Assembly: GCA_903828145.1 (NCBI GenBank)
Contig: CAIKKY010000006.1
Coordinates: forward strand, 1-64,000
Source: an uncultured Hyphomicrobiales bacterium
GTDB taxonomy: Bacteria > Pseudomonadota > Alphaproteobacteria > Rhizobiales > Devosiaceae
DNA: 64,000 nucleotides
Direction: 5' to 3'
Position numbers and translations under genes: made by a program. The notes beneath the pieces are model-generated. The model was not told the DNA's origin. It saw only the letters and a program-made list of their open reading frames with translations, and did no database searches. Positions 52,811 through 62,110 of the stretch are shown here, one piece after another (the stretch's first letter is position 1; each line of letters begins with the position of its first letter).

Positions 52811-54265
52811 ATGAGCACCAATCGCCCCCGCCTCAGCACCAGCACTCTCAATCGCCTCGCCACGGGCACGCTGCGCCCCGATTATGATCGGTCAAAGGTC
52901 ACCCCGGCCATTGTGCATCTGGGGATCGGCGCATTTCACCGCGCCCATATGGCGGTCTCTATCGATGCGATCCTCGCCGAGGAGCCCGGCTGGGGTATTG
53001 TCGGGGCCTCGCTCCGCCGCCCCGATACGGCCGAGGCGCTCTTGCCGCAGGATGGGCTCTACACCCTGGCCGTGCGCGATGCCGAAGGCACCACGGCGCG
53101 GGTCATCGGCTCGATCCTCGATATCATCGATGTCAATGCCCGCCGCGCGGACCTGCTTGCGCTGATGGCAAGCCCGGCCATCAGGATTGTATCGCTGACC
53201 GTGACCGAGAAGGGCTATTGCCACGATCCGGCGAGCGGTGAACTCGATGTGAACCACCCCGATATTGTGCATGATCTCGCCCACCCCGAGGCGCCGAACA
53301 GCGCGCCGGGCCTGATTGTCGCGGCGCTTGAGCGGCGGCGGCGCGCGGGGCTTCCCCCTTTTACCGTGCTCAGTTGCGATAACCTGCCGGCCAATGGCCG
53401 CACGGCGGGCCGGATTATCCGACGCCTTGCGGCGCTGATCAGCGCCGATCTCGGCCGCTATGCCGAGACGGTGGCCTTCCCCTCATCCATGGTCGACCGC
53501 ATCGTGCCCGCGACGACCGATACTGATCGCGCCGAGATCGCCGCGCTGACCGGCGTCGACGACGCCTGGCCGGTGGTGACGGAACCCTTCACCCAATGGG
53601 TGATCGAAGACAATTTCCCGCTTGGGCGGCCCAATCTCGCGCGCGTCGGGGTTGAATTCGTCGCCGATGTCGAACCGGCCGAGCACATGAAGCTGCGCAT
53701 GCTGAACGGCAGCCACTCGACCCTTGCCTATCTCGGCTATCTCGCGGGCCATGCCTATGTGGCCGATGCCATTGCCGATCCCGATTTCCGGCGGCTCATT
53801 GAAGGATTCATGACCGAGGAGGTCATTCCCACCCTCGCCATGCCGCCCGAGGCGCTGCGGCACTATCGCGACCGGTTGATTGCGCGCTTTGCCAACCCGG
53901 CGCTCAGGCACCGCACCTGGCAGATCGCCATGGATGGAAGCCAGAAACTGCCGCAGCGGCTTTTAGGCACCATCCGCGACCGGCTGGCAGCGGGTCTGCC
54001 GTTCCGGCGGCTGGCGCTCGGGGTGGCGGGCTGGATGCGCTATGTGGCCGGCCGCGATGATGCAGGCACGCCCATCGACGTGCGCGACCCGCTCGCCCCA
54101 CTTTTTGCCGATATCGGTGGCGATGCCGGGCGCCTGTTCGCGCTCACGGAAATTTTCGGCGATTTGAGCGGCAACCCGGTGCTTGAGGCCGAAGTGCTGT
54201 CCGCCCTGACGGCCCTGCGGCGCGATGGGGCCAAAGCGACCGTGCGGGCCTATAGCGCCGCGTGA
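52811..54265 (+). CDS. mannitol dehydrogenase/fructuronate reductase family oxidoreductase
   Basis: A 484-residue long-chain dehydrogenase of the MtlD/UxuB family. It has IVHLGIGAFHRAHMAVSIDA near residue 30 (cofactor loop), FTVLSCDNLPANGRTA, and the catalytic Lys region VEPAEHMKLRMLNGSHSTL. The family includes fructuronate reductase (UxuB), mannitol dehydrogenase and arabinitol dehydrogenase. Next to a KDG kinase, fructuronate reductase is the best guess. Its end overlaps the convergent N-formylglutamate amidohydrolase gene by 16 bases. Confidence 0.83.
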   Translation: MSTNRPRLSTSTLNRLATGTLRPDYDRSKVTPAIVHLGIGAFHRAHMAVSIDAILAEEPGWGIVGASLRRPDTAEALLPQDGLYTLAVRDAEGTTARVIGSILDIIDVNARRADLLALMASPAIRIVSLTVTEKGYCHDPASGELDVNHPDIVHDLAHPEAPNSAPGLIVAALERRRRAGLPPFTVLSCDNLPANGRTAGRIIRRLAALISADLGRYAETVAFPSSMVDRIVPATTDTDRAEIAALTGVDDAWPVVTEPFTQWVIEDNFPLGRPNLARVGVEFVADVEPAEHMKLRMLNGSHSTLAYLGYLAGHAYVADAIADPDFRRLIEGFMTEEVIPTLAMPPEALRHYRDRLIARFANPALRHRTWQIAMDGSQKLPQRLLGTIRDRLAAGLPFRRLALGVAGWMRYVAGRDDAGTPIDVRDPLAPLFADIGGDAGRLFALTEIFGDLSGNPVLEAEVLSALTALRRDGAKATVRAYSAA

Positions 54266-54981
54266 AGTGCCGCCCCGAGTCGACCGGACCAGAGCGCAAT
54301 GCCCGGCAGGCTGAGGATTTCATCGTGCCGGATTTCAAGCATGGTGGCGCGGCGATCCCTGCCATGGTGATCGAGCGTATAGGTGACCCCAAGACCCGAG
54401 CGGTAGGGCTCGTTCCAGCCCAGGTTGAGATCGGGCACACCGGCCCTCAGCGCCATGGCGAGGCGCTCGCTGAAGGCTGGATCGGCCCCGGGCAGGATGC
54501 CGACAGGCCAGGGCCGGGGCTTGCCCTTGAACACGGGCGTAAAACTGTGGACAGCAATGAGCGCCGCCTCGGGGCGCTCGGCGAGCACCAGCGCCAGCGC
54601 CGCATGAAAGGGACTGTGATACCGCGCGATCCGGTCAATGCGGTCGGCATCAGTGACTTTCAGATTGCCCGGAATTTCGGTGCGTTCAGCCAGTCGCGGC
54701 ACGAGGTCAGCGGCATCGGGCGCGCGGTTGCAATCCACCACCAATCGGCTCACCGTTGAGGCAACCAGCGGCACATCCAGCATGTCGGAGAGGCGCAACG
54801 CCACATCGAACGCGCCCGGATCCCAGGCGATATGCATCAGCCGCTGGATGGGTGTGAGCCCCAGCGTGCCATAGGGCTCGGGGATGCGGTTTGATGCATG
54901 ATCCACCGCCAGCACGAAGGGCCCGCGGCCCTTGGCATTGAAGACCCTGACTGGCGCTACCGGCTCATCGGCTTTGTGCAT
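54250..54981 (-). CDS. N-formylglutamate amidohydrolase family protein
   Basis: A 243-residue protein with the FGase motifs FVLAVDHASNRIPEPYGTLG near residue 25, HIAWDPGAFDVALRLS, RLVVDCNRAPDA, VHSFTPVF, and the metal-site region YTLDHHGRDRR. The family hydrolyses N-formylglutamate in histidine catabolism, though some members act on other N-formyl or N-acyl compounds. ATG 54981 is preferred; a GTG at 55038 would add 19 residues. It is divergent from phoR. Confidence 0.82.
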   Translation of the reverse strand: MHKADEPVAPVRVFNAKGRGPFVLAVDHASNRIPEPYGTLGLTPIQRLMHIAWDPGAFDVALRLSDMLDVPLVASTVSRLVVDCNRAPDAADLVPRLAERTEIPGNLKVTDADRIDRIARYHSPFHAALALVLAERPEAALIAVHSFTPVFKGKPRPWPVGILPGADPAFSERLAMALRAGVPDLNLGWNEPYRSGLGVTYTLDHHGRDRRATMLEIRHDEILSLPGIALWSGRLGAALHAAL

Positions 54982-55063
54982 GGCTGCCCCGGACTTGTCC
55001 CGATTTGACGAAACGCTCGCCATCAGGTCAAAGCTCACCTATCGGGCTGGTCCGGGTGGGTCA

Positions 55064-56335
55064 ATGAGCGATAGCGGGAGAGGCACAACGGATAGGGACG
55101 GCGAGGGGGCCTTCAACCGGCTCTATCAGCGCCTGCTGTTTGTCTTGGCCGTGGGGCTCGGGCTCCTGTTCATGGCCGCGCTCAACTGGGTAAGCCTATG
55201 GGCGGCCTTGGGTATCGGCGCTCTGCTTCTGGTGCTCGCCATGCTGGTGCCCGACACATCGGCCGAAATCGCGGCGCTTGATAATTCATCGGTCATTGCC
55301 GAGCAGGCCTTTGCCGATGCGGTGCGCAAGCTGACCGATTCTCTGCCCGAGGCGACCATCATCATCGACCGGCGCAGCCTTGTGGTGCATCGCAATCCCG
55401 AGGCCGTGCGGCAGTTTCCGCAAGCCATCGAGGGCCAGCCCATCGCGTTTTCGCTGCGCCACCCCCCGGTCATCGATGCGGTGGAGCGCGCGCGGCGTGC
55501 TGGTGTGCAGACTGTCGAAATGCACCGCACCATTCCCAACGAGACCTGGCACCGGGTGACCATCGCGCCGCTCGCGGCCGGCGATCCGGTCAATGAAGGC
55601 GTGCTGGTCTTGACGCTCCTCAGCCTCACCGAAGCCAAACGGCTTGAGGCCCTGCGCAGTGATTTCATCGCCAATGCCAGCCACGAATTGCGCACGCCGC
55701 TCGCCGCCCTGATCGGCTTCATCGATACGCTGCTGGGCCCTGCGGCCAATGATGCACCGGCCCGCGAACGCTTTCTCGGGCTGATGCGCGCTCAGGCCGC
55801 CCGCATGTCGAAGCTCATTGATGATCTCCTCAGCCTGTCGCGCATTGAAATGCGCCAGCACATGCGCCCCATGGCCCCGGTGGATCTGGCGCTGGTGTTG
55901 GGCGAAGTCACGGCCGGTCTTGAACCCCTGGCGCGCGAGACCGGCACCACGATCCGCCTTGCAATCGCCGAGGGCACATTCACCATCCCCGGCGACCGCG
56001 ACGAGCTTTACGAGGTCTTCGAAAACCTCATGGAGAACGGCATCAAATATGGCGCTGACAGTGGCCCGGTTGAGGTGTCGCTCCGTCCCAGCGACCGGCC
56101 CGGCTTTGTGGCCGAGGTCACGGTGATCGATCACGGCCCCGGGGTTGCCCCCGAGCACGTGCCGCGCCTCACCGAACGCTTCTATCGGGTGGATGCCGAA
56201 TCCAGCCGTCGCAAAAAGGGCACGGGGCTTGGCCTTGCCATTGTGAAACACATCATGGGCCGTCATCATGGCGACCTCAACATCCGCTCCGCCGAGGGCG
56301 AAGGGCTGCGGGTAACGGCCGCCTTCCGCGCCTGA
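55064..56335 (+). CDS. phoR: phosphate regulon sensor histidine kinase PhoR
   Basis: A 423-residue kinase. Two membrane helices lie near residues 20-60, then a PAS-like region, the H-box DFIANASHELRTPLAALIGF, N-box FENLMENGIKYGAD, G1 DHGPGV, and G2 KGTGLGLAIVKHIM. No periplasmic sensing domain is present, as expected for PhoR, which reads phosphate through PstSCAB and PhoU. ATG 55064 is chosen. It lies upstream of pstCAB-phoU-phoB, the arrangement seen in many rhizobia. It phosphorylates PhoB (60808) when phosphate is low. Confidence 0.92.
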   Translation: MSDSGRGTTDRDGEGAFNRLYQRLLFVLAVGLGLLFMAALNWVSLWAALGIGALLLVLAMLVPDTSAEIAALDNSSVIAEQAFADAVRKLTDSLPEATIIIDRRSLVVHRNPEAVRQFPQAIEGQPIAFSLRHPPVIDAVERARRAGVQTVEMHRTIPNETWHRVTIAPLAAGDPVNEGVLVLTLLSLTEAKRLEALRSDFIANASHELRTPLAALIGFIDTLLGPAANDAPARERFLGLMRAQAARMSKLIDDLLSLSRIEMRQHMRPMAPVDLALVLGEVTAGLEPLARETGTTIRLAIAEGTFTIPGDRDELYEVFENLMENGIKYGADSGPVEVSLRPSDRPGFVAEVTVIDHGPGVAPEHVPRLTERFYRVDAESSRRKKGTGLGLAIVKHIMGRHHGDLNIRSAEGEGLRVTAAFRA

Positions 56336-56368
56336 AGGTGATTACCCTAGCGATTGCAAGGGGTTGAA

Positions 56369-56397
56369 CTGTCACATAAGTGCAATCGAGGTGTCAT
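56369..56397 (+). promoter_or_regulatory. Pho box upstream of pstC
   Basis: Three repeats of the PhoB half-site occur at exact 11-base steps: CTGTCAC (56369-56375), GTGCAAT (56380-56386) and GTGTCAT (56391-56397). The outer two match the CTGTCAT consensus closely, and the middle one is degenerate. The site lies about 90 bases before the pstC start and after the phoR stop, so PhoB likely activates the pst operon from here. Confidence 0.8.
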
Positions 56398-56485
56398 AAA
56401 ACATCGGTGATCGGGCCATAAGGTCCGGCACGGGGTCGCCGAAGCCGCAGAACATGTCGGCAGGGGCCCCGAACAGGAGAGCTGG

Positions 56486-57952
56486 ATGACCGCGGGTTGG
56501 GTTATTGCCATCGTCCTTGCCATTGGCGCGGTCGCGTGGTTTTTCGCCGTTAATCGGGCGCATCTTCAGCTCAAGTCCGTGCGCGGCGCGGGCGGTCAGC
56601 CCATGCATTCGCTGCCGGGCTATCACGGCTGGCTTGCTTTTCTCTCCGCCACGCTGCCAGCGCTGTTTGTCTATGTCGCGCTGAGCTGGGGCGGCCTGAC
56701 CCTCACTGAAAATCACATTGCCTCTGGGATTGCGCCGACCATCACCCAACCGGCCGAGCGCGGGCTGGCCGTGGGGATCGTGCATCAGGTGATGGCGGCG
56801 CTCGACAGCCTCGCGCTGGACGTGCCGCCCGCGACCTATGCCGATCTCAAGCTGGCCGCTGCCGCTAAAAACCTGCTGCTGCCCGATACCGGCACCGACG
56901 ACATGCTGCCTCTGGCGCTCGAGGCCTCAAAGACCGCCGCCACCACCCGCCTGCTTGCGGCCATTGCGGCCATCGCGCTATCGGCCCTGGGGGCCGTTGT
57001 CGCCATTGCCCGCATTCGTCCCCGGCTCCGCGCCCGAAATCAGGTCGAAGCGGTGATTTTCACCGCCCTGATCGGCGCCTCGGTCGTGGCGGTGCTCACC
57101 ACGGTCGGCATCGTGCTCTCCATGCTGGGGGAAACCCTGCGGTTCTTTTCGTCCGTCGATCCCTTCAGTTTCTTTTTCGGTACCGTGTGGGATCCGCGTT
57201 TCGCGGCGGCCGGTTCATCGGGGGATCAGGGTCAGTTTGGGCTCATTCCGCTGCTCGCCGGTACGCTCTACATCGCCTTTGTCGCCCTGCTTGTTGCGGT
57301 GCCTGTGGGGCTCATGGCCGCGATTTACATGGGCGAATATGCCAGCGCCCGCACCCGCCAGACCGTGAAGCCGCTGCTCGAACTGCTCGCCGGCATCCCG
57401 ACCATTGTTTATGGCATCTTCGCCATGGTGACCCTGGGGCCGTTCCTCCGCGATCTGTCGGCGGCGCTTGCGGGCGGGGAGCCCTTCATTCAGGCGCAAT
57501 CGGTGTTCACTGCAGGGCTCGTGATGGGCATCATGCTGATCCCGGTCGTATCCTCGCTGTCCGATGATGTGATTACCGCCGTGCCGCGCGCCATGCGCGA
57601 TGGTTCGCTGGCGCTTGGGGCCACGCGCAGCGAAACCGTGTCGCGCGTCATTCTGCCGGCGGCCCTGCCGGGCATCGTCGGCGCTATCCTGCTCACAGCC
57701 TCCCGCGCCATTGGCGAAACCATGATCGTGGTGCTTGCCGCCGGTGTGGCGGCGCGGCTCAGCCTCAATCCGTTTGAAGCGATGACCACCATCACGGTGA
57801 AGATCGTCAACCAGTTGACCGGCGACCTCGAGTTCAACTCACCGCAGACCCTCGTCGCCTTCGCGCTCGGGTTGACACTGTTTGCCCTGACGCTCGGCAT
57901 GAATGTCTATGCGCTCTACGTCGTGCGCAAATATCGGGAGCAATATGAATGA
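56486..57952 (+). CDS. pstC: phosphate ABC transporter permease PstC
   Basis: A 488-residue permease, longer than E. coli PstC because of an extra N-terminal region (about residues 1-200) with several membrane segments. The transport core has FSFFFGTVWDPRF, LLAGTLYIAFVALLVAVPVG, and the loop AMRDGSLALGATRSETVSRV. ATG 56486 has AGGAGA upstream. Its stop overlaps pstA by 4 bases. No pstS gene is visible in this window, so the binding protein must be encoded elsewhere. Confidence 0.92.
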   Translation: MTAGWVIAIVLAIGAVAWFFAVNRAHLQLKSVRGAGGQPMHSLPGYHGWLAFLSATLPALFVYVALSWGGLTLTENHIASGIAPTITQPAERGLAVGIVHQVMAALDSLALDVPPATYADLKLAAAAKNLLLPDTGTDDMLPLALEASKTAATTRLLAAIAAIALSALGAVVAIARIRPRLRARNQVEAVIFTALIGASVVAVLTTVGIVLSMLGETLRFFSSVDPFSFFFGTVWDPRFAAAGSSGDQGQFGLIPLLAGTLYIAFVALLVAVPVGLMAAIYMGEYASARTRQTVKPLLELLAGIPTIVYGIFAMVTLGPFLRDLSAALAGGEPFIQAQSVFTAGLVMGIMLIPVVSSLSDDVITAVPRAMRDGSLALGATRSETVSRVILPAALPGIVGAILLTASRAIGETMIVVLAAGVAARLSLNPFEAMTTITVKIVNQLTGDLEFNSPQTLVAFALGLTLFALTLGMNVYALYVVRKYREQYE

Positions 57953-59271
57953 CCGACACCGTGCTCGCCGCTCCCGTCGCCGCCACCCCCAAAGGCCCCC
58001 GTAAGCGCGATTTCGGGCTGAAGCGCCGCCACGCCGCTGAACGCCGCTTCCGCTTGTTCGGGCTCGCCGCCATTGCCATCGGGCTCGGGTTTCTGGCGCT
58101 GCTGCTCGGTTCGGTGGTGCTGAAGGGCTACACTGCTTTCGTGCAGACCTCGGTCACATTTCCCATCGCCTTTGATCCGGCGATCATCGACAAGGACAAC
58201 AAACGCGCCTCGGACCCCAAGGTGCTGGTTGCGGCCAACTATCCGGTTGTCGCCCGCAATGGGCTCGCTGCGGTGCTCGGCGTCGATGTCAAAGACAAGA
58301 AGGCGATGAAGGAGCTGGGCAATTTCCTGTCTGACAGTTCCCGCGTCCCCTTGCGGGACTTCGTAACCGCCAACCCGGCCGTCATCGGGCAGACGCGCGA
58401 TTTCACACTGCTTCTCTCCGCTGATCTTGATAGCGCCAGCAAGGGCCAGATCGATCTCGGGGTGCCCGAGGCGAAGCGCAAGGTGTCGGATCGGCAGCTC
58501 GCCTGGCTCAAGACGCTGCGCGACAAGGGCATGATTTCCACACCGTTTAACTGGGGCCTCCTGACCTTTGGCGCGTCGTCGCGGCCGGAGGCGGCAGGGC
58601 TCGGCGTGGCGCTCATCGGCTCCTTCATCATGATGGTGGTGGTGCTGGTCTGCGCTTTGCCGCTCGGCGTGGCCGCGTCCATCTACCTTGAGGAATTCGC
58701 CCGCAAGACCCGCTTCACCGATTTCATCGAAGTGAACATCAACAATCTCGCGGCGGTGCCCTCCATCGTCTATGGCCTGCTTGGGCTCTCGGTGTTCATC
58801 AACGTGCTGGGCCTGCCGCGCTCCGCGCCCATCGTGGGCGGGCTGGTGCTGTCGCTCATGACGCTGCCCACCATCATCATTGCCACCCGCGCGGCGCTCC
58901 GCTCGGTGCCGCCCTCCATTCGCGCGGCGGCGCTCGGCATCGGCGCCAGCCGCATGCAGATGGTGTTCGACCATGTGCTGCCGCTCGCCACCCCCGGCAT
59001 TCTGACCGGCACCATCATCGGGCTCGCCCGGGCGCTGGGCGAAACAGCGCCCCTGCTGCTGATCGGCATGGTGGCCTTTGTGTCGGATTACCCCACCAAT
59101 CCGTTCGAGCCGGCCACGGCCATGCCGGTTCAGATCTATATGTGGGCCAACGAGGCCGAACGCGCCTTTGTCGAACGCAGTTCGGGGGCCATCATCGTGC
59201 TCATGATCATGCTGCTTCTCATGAATCTCGTGGCCATCGTGCTGCGCCGCCGCTTTGAACGGCGCTGGTAA
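57949..59271 (+). CDS. pstA: phosphate ABC transporter permease PstA
   Basis: A 440-residue permease. The N-terminal part includes a periplasmic insert (about residues 60-200, with LLSADLDSASKGQIDLGVPE). The core has FNWGLLTFGASSRPEAAGLG, GVAASIYLEEFARKTRFTDF, NNLAAVPSIVYGLLGL, and RAAALGIGASRMQMVFDHVL. It forms the phosphate channel with PstC. It ends 15 bases before pstB. Confidence 0.92.
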   Translation: MTDTVLAAPVAATPKGPRKRDFGLKRRHAAERRFRLFGLAAIAIGLGFLALLLGSVVLKGYTAFVQTSVTFPIAFDPAIIDKDNKRASDPKVLVAANYPVVARNGLAAVLGVDVKDKKAMKELGNFLSDSSRVPLRDFVTANPAVIGQTRDFTLLLSADLDSASKGQIDLGVPEAKRKVSDRQLAWLKTLRDKGMISTPFNWGLLTFGASSRPEAAGLGVALIGSFIMMVVVLVCALPLGVAASIYLEEFARKTRFTDFIEVNINNLAAVPSIVYGLLGLSVFINVLGLPRSAPIVGGLVLSLMTLPTIIIATRAALRSVPPSIRAAALGIGASRMQMVFDHVLPLATPGILTGTIIGLARALGETAPLLLIGMVAFVSDYPTNPFEPATAMPVQIYMWANEAERAFVERSSGAIIVLMIMLLLMNLVAIVLRRRFERRW

Positions 59272-59286
59272 AGGAAAGCTCCCGCT

Positions 59287-60084
59287 ATGTCGCTCGATAC
59301 CACCGTTGAAACCGCAGAGCCGGTCCTGCACCCCAAGATGCAGGGCGATAAGGTGTCGGTGTTCTATAGCGGGAAACAGGCCCTGTTCGATGTGTCCCTG
59401 CGCATCGGGGCGAACCAGGTGACCTCGCTCATCGGCCCTTCGGGCTGTGGCAAGTCCACCTTCCTGCGCTCACTGAACCGCATGAACGACACCATCGACG
59501 GTTGCCGCGTCGCCGGAAAAATCACCCTCGACGACGAAGACATCTACGATCCCGACATCGACGTGGTGGAACTGCGCGCCCGTGTCGGCATGGTGTTCCA
59601 GAAGCCCAATCCCTTCCCGAAATCCATCTACGAAAACGTGGCCTATGGCCCGCGCATCCACGGCATCGCGCGCGGCCGCGCCGAACTCGATGAGATCGTG
59701 CACTCGTCGCTGCGTCGCGCCGGGCTGTGGAACGAGGTAAAGGATCGGCTGGCCGAGCCCGGCACCGGGCTCTCCGGCGGCCAGCAGCAGCGGCTGTGCA
59801 TTGCCCGCGCTATTGCGACCAGGCCCGAAGTGCTGCTGATGGACGAGCCCTGTTCGGCGCTCGACCCGATCGCCACCGCCGTGATCGAGGAACTGATCGA
59901 CGAGTTGCGCGAAAACTTCACCATCGTGATCGTGACGCACTCGATGCAGCAGGCGGCGCGCGTCAGCCAGAAGACGGCGTTTTTCCACCTCGGCAAGCTG
60001 ATCGAGGAAGGGCGCACCGAAGATATTTTCACCAATCCGCGCAACAAGCAGACGCAGGATTACATCACCGGCCGCATTGGCTGA
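59287..60084 (+). CDS. pstB: phosphate ABC transporter ATP-binding protein PstB
   Basis: A 265-residue ATPase with the PstB-specific pattern: [17 protein letters not shown], Walker [40 protein letters not shown], signature [15 protein letters not shown], Walker [17 protein letters not shown], and [17 protein letters not shown] at the end. The DEPCSALDP and FPKSIYENV segments set PstB apart from other ABC proteins. It powers phosphate uptake. Confidence 0.96.
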   Translation: MSLDTTVETAEPVLHPKMQGDKVSVFYSGKQALFDVSLRIGANQVTSLIGPSGCGKSTFLRSLNRMNDTIDGCRVAGKITLDDEDIYDPDIDVVELRARVGMVFQKPNPFPKSIYENVAYGPRIHGIARGRAELDEIVHSSLRRAGLWNEVKDRLAEPGTGLSGGQQQRLCIARAIATRPEVLLMDEPCSALDPIATAVIEELIDELRENFTIVIVTHSMQQAARVSQKTAFFHLGKLIEEGRTEDIFTNPRNKQTQDYITGRIG

Positions 60085-60103
60085 CGGGCACGAGGACCAG
60101 ACC

Positions 60104-60799
60104 ATGGCGACGTTGAACGAGCACATTGTTTCCTCCTACGAGGACGAACTGACGACCCTCGCCCGTATGATTTCGGAGATGGGCGGGATGGTCGAAGAAG
60201 AGATCATCCGGTCCGCCGACGCGCTGGTGAAGCTCGACCACGATGAGGCCAAAGCCATCCGCGCCGCCGACAAGCGCGTCGATGAAATGCAGCAGCGCAT
60301 CAACGATATGGCGGTGTCGATCATCGCCCGCCGTCAGCCCATGGCGGCTGACCTGCGCATGGTGGTGACCTCGATCCAGGTGGCCAACGACCTTGAGCGC
60401 ACCGGCGATATGGCCAAGCAATTGGCCAAGCGCGCCCTGCAGATAGAAACGCTCGGGCTCGCGCCGAAGTTCTATAATGGTGTCAAACACATGACCCAGC
60501 TTGTCGCGGGTCAGTTGAAGGCCGCGCTCGATGCCTATGCGGCGCGCGATTCCGCCGCTGCCGTTGAAGTGTGCAAGCGCGACGACGAAGTGGATGCGCT
60601 CCATACCTCGCTGTTCCGCGAATTGCTGACCTACATGATGGAAGACCCGCGCAACATCACCCAGTGCACCCATCTGCTGTTTTGCACCAAGAGCCTGGAG
60701 CGTGTAGGCGACCACGCGACCAATATCGCTGAGGCGGCCTATTATCTCGAGACGGGCCGCCACCTGTCGGCCGACGACAGCGCCCGCGCGAAACGCTGA
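60104..60799 (+). CDS. phoU: phosphate regulator PhoU
   Basis: A 231-residue helical protein with two PhoU repeats. Repeat 1 contains MISEMGGMVEEEIIRSADAL and repeat 2 RDSAAAVEVCKRDDEVDALH. RRQPMAADLRMVVTSIQVANDLERTGDMA and KSLERVGDHATNIAEAAYYL are the conserved metal-binding helices. It links PstSCAB to PhoR and keeps the Pho response off when phosphate is plentiful. ATG 60104 is preferred, with GAGG about 10 bases upstream. Confidence 0.94.
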   Translation: MATLNEHIVSSYEDELTTLARMISEMGGMVEEEIIRSADALVKLDHDEAKAIRAADKRVDEMQQRINDMAVSIIARRQPMAADLRMVVTSIQVANDLERTGDMAKQLAKRALQIETLGLAPKFYNGVKHMTQLVAGQLKAALDAYAARDSAAAVEVCKRDDEVDALHTSLFRELLTYMMEDPRNITQCTHLLFCTKSLERVGDHATNIAEAAYYLETGRHLSADDSARAKR

Positions 60800-60807
60800 G
60801 CCCGGCC

Positions 60808-61509
60808 ATGGCCGCGAAGATTCTGGTTGTCGAGGACGAAGCCGATCTCGGCGAAATGCTGCGCTATAATCTTGAGGCCGAAGGGCACCTCGTCACGGTT
60901 GCCGTCTCGGGCGATGAGGCCGATGCTGCGGTGCGTGAAGCGACGCCCGACCTGATCCTGCTCGACTGGATGCTGCCGGGCCTCTCCGGCATCGAACTGT
61001 GCCGTCGCTGGCGGGCCCGCACCGAGACGAGCCGCACCCCCATCATCATGCTGACGGCGCGGGGCGAGGAAGAAGAGCGCGTGCGCGGTCTGTCGACCGG
61101 CGCCGATGATTATGTGGTGAAGCCCTTTTCCATGCCCGAACTGGTGGCGCGGGTGCGCGCGCTGTTGCGCCGCGCCAACCCCGAACTGGTGGCCAACCAT
61201 CTGAAGGCCGGGGATATCGAGCTGGACCGGCTAAGCCACCGCGTCAGCCGCGCCGGCCGCGACCTGCACCTGGGGCCCACCGAATACCGCCTGCTCGAAT
61301 ATCTGATGCGCCACCCCGGCCGCGTCTATAGCCGCGAGCAATTGCTCGATGGCGTGTGGGGGCAGGATGTTTATGTCGATGAGCGCACGGTGGATGTGCA
61401 TGTGGGCCGGTTACGCAAGGCGCTGAACCGCGGTAAGGAGCCCGATCCGATCCGCACCGTGCGCGGGGCAGGCTATAGCTTTGATGAGCGCTTCGCCGCG
61501 GCGCATTAA
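60808..61509 (+). CDS. phoB: phosphate regulon response regulator PhoB
   Basis: A 233-residue OmpR/PhoB-type regulator. The receiver has VVEDEADLGEMLRYNLEAEG, phospho-acceptor Asp in LILLDWMLPG, MLTARGEEEERVRG, and Lys in YVVKPFSMPEL. The winged helix has GPTEYRLLEYLMRHPGRVYS and YVDERTVDVHVGRLRKAL. It should bind the Pho box at 56369-56397. It starts 8 bases after phoU and is followed by an intrinsic terminator. Confidence 0.94.
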   Translation: MAAKILVVEDEADLGEMLRYNLEAEGHLVTVAVSGDEADAAVREATPDLILLDWMLPGLSGIELCRRWRARTETSRTPIIMLTARGEEEERVRGLSTGADDYVVKPFSMPELVARVRALLRRANPELVANHLKAGDIELDRLSHRVSRAGRDLHLGPTEYRLLEYLMRHPGRVYSREQLLDGVWGQDVYVDERTVDVHVGRLRKALNRGKEPDPIRTVRGAGYSFDERFAAAH

Positions 61510-61535
61510 GGCAATATCGGGCTGAACCCGGGGGA

Positions 61536-61561
61536 AAAAGGCGCTGCGATCAGCGCCTTTT
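61536..61561. terminator. bidirectional terminator shared by phoB and gcrA
   Basis: A 10-bp stem AAAAGGCGCT (61536-61545) with AGCGCCTTTT (61552-61561) and a 6-base loop. It gives a T-run on both strands, so it can end phoB (plus) and gcrA (minus) transcription. The gcrA stop codon (61550-61552) lies in the loop region itself. Confidence 0.8.
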
Positions 61562-62110
61562 CTTATCGACATGATGGAAAGCCCGGCGGGCGTGAAACTC
61601 GCAATAGGGCTTCCCTTCAACCGAATGCTGGCCGCAGAAGTAGAATTCTGAGGAGAGCGGGTCGCCAATCGGCCACTTGCAGGTGACTTCCGACAGATCA
61701 AGCAGCGACAGGCGCTGATCGACAGGAATGAACATCTCGGCGGGCGCCGGGGCCAGATCGAGATCGACCGCCAGGTCTTCGCTCATCTTGAGCGCAGTCG
61801 CACCCTGAACAGAGGCCATGGGCCGCGCCTTCATCATGGCCGAAATCGGGTTCGTGCTCGGACGCGGCGCGGACGGCGACGTGATGCGACGGGCCGGGCT
61901 CGACACGGCCGGGGCCGTGCGAGGGGTCTGCCGCACGCGCGGCGCTGCCGCCGCGGGTTTGGCCCGGCCAGATAATTTCAAACGGTGCACCTTGCCGATC
62001 ACGGCGTTGCGGGTGACACCTTCTCCGAGAACTCCGGCAATCTGGCTGGCGCTCAGCCCTTCGAGCCACAATTTCCGCAACAGCTCGACGCGCTCTTCAG
62101 TCCAGCCCAT
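61550..62110 (-). CDS. gcrA: cell-cycle regulator GcrA
   Basis: A 186-residue GcrA. The N-terminal helix-turn-helix is MGWTEERVELLRKLWLEGLS followed by ASQIAGVLGEGVTRNAVIGK, then a Pro/Ala-rich linker, and the C-terminal sigma70-binding domain with CKWPIGDPLSSEFYFCGQ and GKPYCEFHARRAF. GcrA works with sigma70 on promoters that carry CcrM-methylated GANTC and is confined to Alphaproteobacteria. ATG 62110 is chosen because the conserved motif starts there. It is convergent with phoB. Confidence 0.93.
   Translation of the reverse strand: MGWTEERVELLRKLWLEGLSASQIAGVLGEGVTRNAVIGKVHRLKLSGRAKPAAAAPRVRQTPRTAPAVSSPARRITSPSAPRPSTNPISAMMKARPMASVQGATALKMSEDLAVDLDLAPAPAEMFIPVDQRLSLLDLSEVTCKWPIGDPLSSEFYFCGQHSVEGKPYCEFHARRAFHHVDKKRR

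Noticed and set aside
57916-59331. Long minus-strand frame opposite pstA
   Set aside because: Antisense shadow of a well-supported permease; composition is typical of GC-driven frames.
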